Source: Cryptomeria japonica (Eukaryota; Streptophyta; Pinopsida; Cupressales; Cupressaceae). Taken from it: DNA of 64,000 nt. The notes beneath the pieces are model-generated. The model was not told where the DNA came from, did not search any database, and saw nothing but the letters and a program-made list of their open reading frames with translations. A program made the position numbers and the translations under genes. Positions 56,866 to 64,000 of the stretch are shown here, one piece after another. How positions within the stretch are numbered: the first letter of the stretch is position 1; each line of letters begins with the position of its first letter. The stretch lies in the NCBI RefSeq assembly GCF_030272615.1, contig NC_081406.1, forward strand, positions 477,552,900 to 477,616,899. The letters are read 5' to 3'.

Positions 56866-58231
56866 ACTGCGAATTAGGACCTTAACTGGTAAAGCAGATA
56901 AGTTTTGATGGAATCAGATGATTGGCGATGTTTGGTGACTTGTGGTTTGATACATAAGATTTTATGATGGATTTGATCATGTAACCAGAACCGCATCCTA
57001 TGATAGTTATTGGAAGGCATGTTTTGAATTTTTGATGAGGTTTTGCTAGGGTTTAAGAAGGGTTTAAGGACTGGTAAAGAATTCTCTTAACCGATAATGA
57101 TTTTTGGTTTAGCGATGATTTACATTAAGTTCACATGTGGATGATAACGTGGCACAAATCGCATGATGAGTTTGAAAGATGTTTTGGCGTATTTGGTGAA
57201 CGAATTTCTTGGGAATGTGCTAAGGGTTTGACTTTGTACCAGATCGACTTCTTGTGATGATTTATGATCATTTAACGACCGATATTGATTTGTAATTAAT
57301 TATAATGAGTTGTAAATATTTGTGATGATCTATGTAGTAATTCTTAGGGTTTTGATGTTGACCTAGTTGTAAAAGTTATTTATGTCGACAAGGTTGATGT
57401 TTTGGAGTCTCGGTGATTTTGAGAAGTGTGAGAAGATCTGTCAGAGAGATGCAGACTTAGAAATTAATTGGATCTGATCAAGAAAGAAGTAGAGTGTTAT
57501 ACATAGATCATTCATTTTTATTCTCTAACAATTACAATAGCTAAAATCCCTTAAACAGATAGGTCCTAACAGGCTTCATATTGTAAAATCCCCTAACAGG
57601 GTGACTCAATATCCGAGTTCTAAATCTTCTTGCGAGGTTGATCCTAATAGATCAAAGCTTCTAATAGGGCTGAGGTAAATCCCTTAACCGGTTGACTCCT
57701 AATAGTCTTCTCCTATCAGGGCATCATTGTAAGCTTCTAATCAGACTTGGCTCCTAACAAGGCACATTCCAAAAGAGTGCAAAATATTTATGGGTACCAA
57801 TTCCCACCGTGGTTTTTCCCTATTTGGGTTTCCACGTGAAAAACATGGTGTTCATGTGTGGTATTCTTTTCTTGTGATGTTCATATTTTGTTTTTGATAA
57901 CCGGTAAAGACAGTTTATGTTTGTCTATCAAAGATCTTAAAGTGGTTATCGGTATTGATGATTATATGATTGATGAAGCATTATGATCAGTTAATAAGTT
58001 GGTAAATGTGTTTGTTGATCTAATATTGGATTGATGGCTGATTTGATTAATAAGTTTGCATAAGAGGAAATGATTATCCAGATCTGATAAGGAAATCTGT
58101 TATGAAGATTTGGTTTAAGTGTTGAATATTTTTAGATCTAAGATAAGTTTGTTTTGGTGTTGAAAGTTTCAGTTTTTGTTAATACTGATTCACCCCCCTC
58201 TCAGTATTAACAGGATCCTCTAGGATTATCA
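56866..58231 (+). repeat. Element F 5' LTR (front truncated)
   Basis: Ends gattatca after the box attcacccccctctcagt. Hairpin block cccaccgtggtttttccc ... gggtttccacgt at 57801-57838. Confidence 0.8.
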
Positions 58232-58288
58232 ATTGGTAATAGAGCATTGGTCCTTTGTGTGCAGAAAGCCTAACAACCTGAGGGAAAG

Positions 58289-59336
58289 ATGATTTAGAAG
58301 GAGGGTCCCAAGTTTACCAAGGACAACTACTGGATATGGAGTGATCAGATGAATATCTACATTAAAGGAATGGGTTCATAGTACTGGAATCATGTGATAA
58401 CCAAGTATGTTGCTCCTACTACCAATCCCTTGACACTAGATGAGCTCAAAGAACAACAAGAAAACATTTAGGCTCTTGAGGAAAATATAAGTACTCTGTC
58501 CGACTCTGAATATATTGATGTTCATCGACTAGAAACTGCAAATGAAGTATGGCAGAAATAAAATTTAATCTATGGAGGAGATGAACATGTACATAGGACA
58601 AAGGAAGAGAGTCTGAGAGGAAAATTTGATGATACGAGAATGGTTGACGATGAGAACATAACTCAATATGGACAAATGATTAAGGAAGTTGTAGGTGGAA
58701 TCAAGAGTGTCGAAGGTAAGATTGAAGATGATACTATTGTTAGTAAAATGCTTAGAATTGTTTTACTACAATTATCTATCAGAGTGTCTGTTATTAAAGA
58801 ACTAAGATCCATTTCAAAAGATAAATTTACTATTGATTCTTTAATTGGAAAGTTAACTGCATTTGAACTTAACAGCTTTGATAATAGTGTTTCCAAACCT
58901 TCTAAATTTTCCTTTAAGGCTTCAGTAATTGGTACATTAGCAAGGAAAGGAAAAGATGCTTGTCATAATCATGATTGCAGGTCTAGTCATGGCGGTAGCA
59001 GAGGTGATGGTGATGATGAAGATCATTTGATGGAACTTGAGGTTACTAGCTAGAAGATTCCCTAAAGGAATAGGTAAAAATAAAGGTAAATTACCCTTGA
59101 AGTGTTTCTCTTGTAGTAAGATTGGACATATAGCTGCTAATTGCCCTAATGCTAATAAGAAAGATAAGTTCAGGAGATTCAAAGGAAAAAACAAGAAACA
59201 TTGTTATGTTTCTGTGGATGAAGTTGTGACCGATGATGAATTGGAAGAAGATGACAATGAGGAGATAGTATTTGTTGTTGTGAAGGAGGATCTGACTAAT
59301 GAGAAGGCATTGGTGTCTCATATGGATAATAGATAG
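58289..59336 (+). pseudogene. Element F Gag and zinc knuckle
   Basis: ATG at 58289 with a TAG two codons later (58295-58297). Further stops follow before the clean part (58640-59053) with ENITQYGQMIKEVVGGIKSV and SIRVSVIKELRSISKDKFTI. A frameshift near 59035 leads to FPKGIGKNKGKLPLKCFSCS with the canonical knuckle CFSCSKIGHIAANC. An acidic linker (VVTDDELEEDDNEE) follows. Layout and motifs parallel element E. The two Gags are related but far from identical. Confidence 0.85.
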
Positions 59337-59607
59337 TGGTTGCTCACACCACATGACCGGTGACAAAAGTAAGTTCCTATCCCTTGAAGAGTTTGATGGA
59401 GGTGTTGTAAGATTTGGTAATAACTCTCCATGCATGGTTAAAGGGAAAGGATCAATTTCATTAAATGGGAAGAGTAATGCAGATGATGTCTTTTGGGTTG
59501 GAGGACAAAAACATAACCTCTTGAGTGTTGGACAACTTAATGATAAGGGATATCTACTTGAATTCAAAAGTGGAGTGTGTGGATTCTTGAAAATAATGGA
59601 GAATTGA
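59299..59607 (+). pseudogene. Element F protease
   Basis: WIIDSGCSHHMTGDKSKFLS carries the copia active site Asp-Ser-Gly, followed by GSISLNGKSNADDVFWVGGQ and HNLLSVGQLNDKGYLLEF. It overlaps the knuckle frame by a shift and passes into the integrase frame by another shift near 59580. The protease block itself has no stop. Confidence 0.85.
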
Positions 59608-60542
59608 TTGCTTTTGGAAAGAAAACTAGAGGTAATTTATTTCATCTGAATACTAATGTAAATGATTGTATGGTGGCAAAGATTGAAGAGAGCTGGTTGT
59701 GGCACAAGAGATTTTGTCATGTCAATTTTGACAATTTGATTAAAGTTAGTAAGTTAAGTATTGTTAGAGGTTTGCCCCATCTTGTGAAACTAGACAATGT
59801 GTTATGCAAGGATTGTCAGATGGGTAAGATGACTTCTGTATCCTTTAAGAGTAAGTATTTTTCTTTAGAGAATATTTTTGATTTGGTTCATATTGATCTT
59901 TGTGGTCCTATGAGGACTAAGAGCTATTTTGGTGATAAGTATTTTATGATCCTTATTGATGATTATTCCAAAATGATGTGGGTAACTTTTATGAGAGAAA
60001 ATTATAAGGCTTTTAGTAAGTTTAAAGCATTTAAATCTCCTGTTGAGAAAGATACTGAGAAGAATCTAAAATGTTTGAGATCTGACCGGGGAGGTGAATT
60101 TACTACTGATGAGTTTGTGAAGTTCTATGATGGAAAGGGAATTAAGAGGCAGATATTAGCTCCTCTAACTCCACAACAAAATGGGATAGTAGAGAGAATG
60201 AAGAGAATAGTTGTTGAAGCTGCTGGAACCATGTTGATTCAAGGTGAAGTACCAAAGATGTTTTGGAGAGAAGTAGTTAGCATTGTTGTCTATACTTTGA
60301 ACTGGGTACTTGTCAAAAAAGGTAATAACAAAACACCTTATGAATTATGGTATGGAAAGACTCCTAGTGTAAGCTATTTCAAAATCTTTGGGAGAAAATT
60401 TTATATTAAGAGAGATGATTACACTAAAAAATTTGATGCTAAGTGTGATGAAGGCATTTTTCTTGGTTACTCTACAAAGAGTAAGGCATTTAAATGTTAT
60501 AACAAGAGAACAAAGAAGATCATTGAGAGTGCTAAAGTGTAG
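59577..60542 (+). pseudogene. Element F integrase (321-codon open stretch)
   Basis: The longest clean copia stretch in the window. It holds the pre-integrase block (ESWLWHKRFCHVNFDNLIKV, LCKDCQMGK), the core (HIDLCGPMRTKSYFGDKYFM, LIDDYSKMMWVTFMRENYKA, KCLRSDRGGEFTTDEFVKFY, LTPQQNGIVERMKRIV) and the tail (NNKTPYELWYGKTPSVSYFK, CDEGIFLGYSTKSKAFKCYN). The three catalytic acids are all present. It ends in a TAG at 60540-60542 that interrupts the linker to RT. The rest of the polyprotein is broken, so this is only a fragment of function. Confidence 0.9.
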
Positions 60543-62389
60543 ATAGATGAACTCCTTGAGAAATCTAGTGAGTCCAGTAGATTTGAGCCTAAGATAGATG
60601 AAGAAAGACTTGTGTTCATAGAACAAAAAGTGCAGAAGATTGATGAGCAAAATGTTGCAGAAATAGGTGCTCAACCGATAAATACAAAGAGTGATGAAGA
60701 AGATGAATAACATGAAGTAGGAAGCACAACACCAGAACCATTTATTCCAAGGTATGTCAGGTTAAATCACTCAGAAGAACAAATAATTGGAGATAAACAT
60801 GTTGTACAAAAAGGAGGAAAATCAGAGAAAATTCTTGTCTGATTTCTACTATTGAGTCAAGAACAGTAAGAGAGGAATTAAAGGATGATGACTGGATTAG
60901 TGAAATGAATGAGGAGTTATATCAGATAGAGAAGAAAAAGACATGGACACTTGTTCCCAGACCAGAAGACAAGAATGTGATTAGAATCAAATGGGTTTTT
61001 AGAAACAAGTTAAATGAAGAAGGAAAGGTTGTGAGAAATTAAGCAAGATTGGTTTGCAAAGGCAATGCACAAGAAGAAGGACAATATTATGGTGAAACCT
61101 TTGCACTTGTGATGAGATTAGAAGGAGTAAGGATGCTACTTTCTTATGCTACATTTAAAGGATTTAAATTCTATCAGATGGATGTTAAACCAACTTTTCT
61201 CAATGGCATCCTTGAAGAAGAAGTATACATAGAACAACTAGATGGATTTGCTTTGTTTGAATAAAAAGATATGGTTTGCAAACTACATAAGGCATTGTAA
61301 GTAATGAAGAAAGAACTGAGAGAATGGTTTGAAAGATTGCATGCACACCTAATCAAGATAGGATTCCAACATACCAGTGAGGACAGTAACATATATCTAA
61401 AGACTGATGGAGAGAAAGTATTGATGTCTAAAGTATTTATGGATGACATTATATTTGGTGGTAATGATGACTTATGCATGGATTTTGCTAAGGAGATAAA
61501 AATGGAATTTGAGATGTCTCTTATTGGAGAGATTAAATTTTTTATTGCGTTGCAGGTCCAGCAGTTGGATGGTAAAAAATTTATCTGTCAGAGTAAGTAT
61601 GTCAAAGAAGTGTTGAAAACATTTGGCATGGAAGATTGTAAACCGGTTGGTACTCTGATGGTGACAGGTTGTAATTTTTCTAAGCAAGATGACTCACCAT
61701 CTATGGATGAGAAAGAATATAGGTCTATGATTGGTAAATTACATTATGGCATTCATAGCAGATCAAATATTACACATGTTGTTGGATTGGTTGCTATATT
61801 TCAGAAGGATCCCAAGGAGACTCACTTGGTAGTAATAAAAAGGATATTCCGGTACCTAAAAGGAACAATAGATTATGGTTTGTGGTATCCTTATAAAGGA
61901 AATTTCTCTTTGGATGTGTTTACTGATGCAGATTGGGCAGACAATGTAGATGACTGGAAAAGCACTACCGGTGGAACTTTTCTTCTTGAAGGCAGATTGG
62001 TTGCTTGGACAAGTAAGAATCAAACTTGTGTTTCTTATTCAACAACATAGGCTGAGTATGTTGCAACATCAATGAATTGTACACAGGCAATATGGATGAG
62101 ACATGTGCTTGAAGGATTCAGATTTTATATGTTTGAACTGGCAACTATTTATTGTGATAATACTAGTGCAATCAATATTTTAAAAAATATTGTGTTACAT
62201 GCAAGAACAAAGCACATAGAATTGAAATATCATTTTATAAGGGAAAGAGTATAGGAAAAACAAGTCTGCATGGAGTATGTGACAAGCAAAGAGCTGCTAG
62301 CAGATATTTTCACAAAACCATTACCGAAGATAACCTTTGAGTATCTCAGATGTAAATTAGGGGTCAGACCCCTATTCAGACAAAAATAG
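60543..62389 (+). pseudogene. Element F reverse transcriptase and RNase H
   Basis: After an acidic linker with stops, RT appears as NEELYQIEKKKTWTLVPRPE, IKWVFRNKLNEEGKVVRN, ARLVCKGNAQEEGQYYGETF, YQMDVKPTFLNGILEEEVYI and KVFMDDIIFGGNDDL (catalytic DD kept). The connection domain reads EIKFFIALQVQQLDGKKFIC. RNase H follows (DVFTDADWADNVDDWKSTTG, YSTT, a TAG, AEYVATSMNCTQAIW, TIYCDNTSAINILKN). One frame is used from about 61049 to the TAG at 62387-62389, with stops at 61262, near 61300, at 62048 and at 62252. The block ALYGLKQAPRAWY is degraded here. Confidence 0.85.
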
Positions 62390-62743
62390 AATGCAAGATG
62401 CATAAATCCAATGGGCTTCATGACTATGTTCACTTTGGATTGATGAGATGTTGGCCACTCCATAGGGGGAGCAACTTAGATGTGTTTACAGACATTGTGA
62501 AGACATCAAGTGCAACTGAATTGATGATCTGTGATGCTTATGCACCTTTGGAATTGTTGTTAAAGGGGGAGAAGAAATATGATTAAGAGAAGACATATGA
62601 TTAGTTGGAGTAGATATAGTGTAACTAGTAGATGAGGTGCAACTAGGAAGAGAAGAGTTGCAGAGAAGGTCCATAACAAAGCATAATAGTATGAGTTGAG
62701 TATGTTGATATTTACTATTGACATCAATACTAAAGGGGGAGAT
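62390..62743 (+). other. Element F 3' region with repeated polypurine tracts
   Basis: Purine tracts at about 62464-62472 (taggggggagc-like), 62562-62574 (aaagggggagaag) and 62732-62743 (aaagggggagat, abutting the LTR). Confidence 0.7.
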
Positions 62744-63766
62744 TGTTGTCATGTTTGGAATAACTGATGAAGATGAGATGATGGTGGATGACTATACCAG
62801 TAGAGGAAGATGACATGATCAATTATTTATATTGTCATTGATGGCAACCAGGTTCAATTGAGGGTTAATGATGTTTATAGTTGGTTTTTGGTGATTGAAT
62901 TGTTGGCTAAGTGATTTGGTATACCAAAAAAAGAGTTTCACAGATTGATACAGTTTACTGGCAAGACTGCAAATTAGGACCTTAACTGGTAAAGCAGATA
63001 AGTTTTGATGGAATCAAGTGATTGGCAATGTTTGGTGACTTGTGGTTTGATACATAATATTTTATGATGGATTTGAGTATGTAACTGGAACCGCATCCCA
63101 TGATGGTTATTGGAAGGCATGATTTGAATTTATGATGTTTTGCCAGGGTTTAAGGACTAGTAAATAATTCTCTTAACTGGTAATGATTTTTGGTTTGGCG
63201 ATGATCTACATCAAGTTCACGTGTTGATGATAATGCGACACAAATCGCATGATGAGTTTGAAAGATATTTTGGCACCTTTGGTGAACAAATTTCTTGGGA
63301 ATGTGCAAAGTGCTTAGCGAAATGTGCTAAGGGTTTGACTTTGTACTAGATCAACTTATTGTGATGATTTATGATCATTCAATGATCAATATTGATTTGT
63401 AATTGATTGTAATAAGTTGTAAAGATCTATGATGATCTATGTAGTAAGTCTTAGGGTTTTAATGCCGACCTAGTTGTAAAAGTTATTTATGTCGCCAAGG
63501 TTGATGTTTTGGATTGTCGGTGATTTTGAGAAGTGTGAGAAGCCGAATCCATGTGTGTGAGAAGATCTGCTAGAGAGATGCAAACTTAGAACTTAATTAG
63601 ATTTGATCAAGAAAGCAATAGAGTGCTATACACAAATCATTCATTCTTGTTCTCTAACAATTACAATAGCTAAAATCCCTTAACCAGGTAGGTCCTAACA
63701 GGGTGACTCAATATTTGAGTTCTGAATGCTCTTGCGAGGTTGATCCTAATGGACCAAATCTTCTAA
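62744..63766 (+). repeat. Element F 3' LTR, interrupted
   Basis: Starts TGTTGTCATGTTTGG. From 62966 it aligns with the 5' LTR at 56866 up to the point where an E-family LTR is inserted. Confidence 0.85.
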
Positions 63767-64000
63767 TGTTGGTATTCTGGTATGGTTTTTTCATTGATGT
63801 CAACACCTACTAAACTCTTATCAACTCTGGCACTTTGGAGAATCAACAACATTCACTGGCAAGCAAGTGACTCATGAACAGTCACCAGTATCTTGTACAC
63901 CGACAAGATATATTGATCACTTGCACTTGGAATGATATGGAAAACACTTGGTAATGTCTAAGACATCATTTGGACATCTTGTCCTGGAGTTTTGTTCATT
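63767..64000 (+). mobile_element. E-family LTR, cut by the window end
   Basis: Starts TGTTGGTATTCTGGTATGG and follows the solo LTR at 41556 and the E LTRs for all visible bases. It may be a solo LTR or the 5' LTR of a further element. Confidence 0.85.

Larger units (their letters stand above)
56866..63766 (+). mobile_element. Element F: Sirevirus-like copia element
   Basis: 5' LTR 56866-58231 and 3' LTR from 62744 align from gactgcraattaggacctta onward. The 5' LTR lacks about 220 bases that begin the 3' LTR, so it is truncated at its start. The primer site at 58234-58245 reads TGGTAATAGAGC, two changes from TGGTATCAGAGC. Gag, protease, integrase, RT and RNase H follow in copia order. AAAGGGGGAGAT precedes the 3' LTR. 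That LTR is interrupted at 63767 by an E-family LTR, and its remainder lies beyond the window. Confidence 0.85.

Overview
This window is intergenic DNA from a large, repeat-dense plant nuclear genome. I find no intact single-copy host gene, no rRNA and no tRNA gene. Almost everything recognisable is an LTR retrotransposon: Ty3/gypsy elements of Tat/Ogre type and Ty1/copia elements of Sirevirus type, nested inside one another and decayed. Plant origin follows from two plant mobile domain (PMD) genes, the Tat-type dual RNase H and the TGGTATCAGAGC initiator-Met primer sites. A gymnosperm or another very large genome is plausible, but the sequence does not settle the species.

Left part (1-12,481). 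A gypsy LTR with its primer site (D, 470-1572) is followed by leader-like DNA. This appears to be split by a decayed minus-strand copia element (C, 1986-11341). C in turn contains a non-autonomous LTR element (P1, 2633-9040) whose only gene is a PMD gene on the opposite strand.

Middle (12,482-37,427). Element A is a 25-kb minus-strand Tat-type gypsy element. It carries gag, protease, a G-patch segment, RT, two RNase H domains and integrase, then a long 3' region with a second antisense PMD gene. A copia-like element without pol (B, 28266-36001, perfect TAAAA target duplication) sits in A's leader. B encodes a coiled-coil/zinc-knuckle protein and a large protein of about 1,100 residues that I cannot assign.

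Right part (37,428-64,000). A gypsy integrase remnant (G) is followed by a copia element (E, 40042-47838) whose gag is split by a solo LTR of its own family (perfect ATTTC duplication). A stretch with no assignable gene comes next, then a minus-strand copia remnant (I), a plus-strand gypsy gag-protease remnant (H) and another Sirevirus-like copia element (F). F's 3' LTR is cut by a further E-family LTR that runs off the window.

All coding regions are pseudogenes. Many premature stops are TAG or TGA of the kind expected from C-to-T (or G-to-A) change at methylated CAG, CGA and TGG codons. The points most worth following are the shared exon-intron structure of the two antisense PMD genes and the unassigned large ORF of element B with its possible own promoter.
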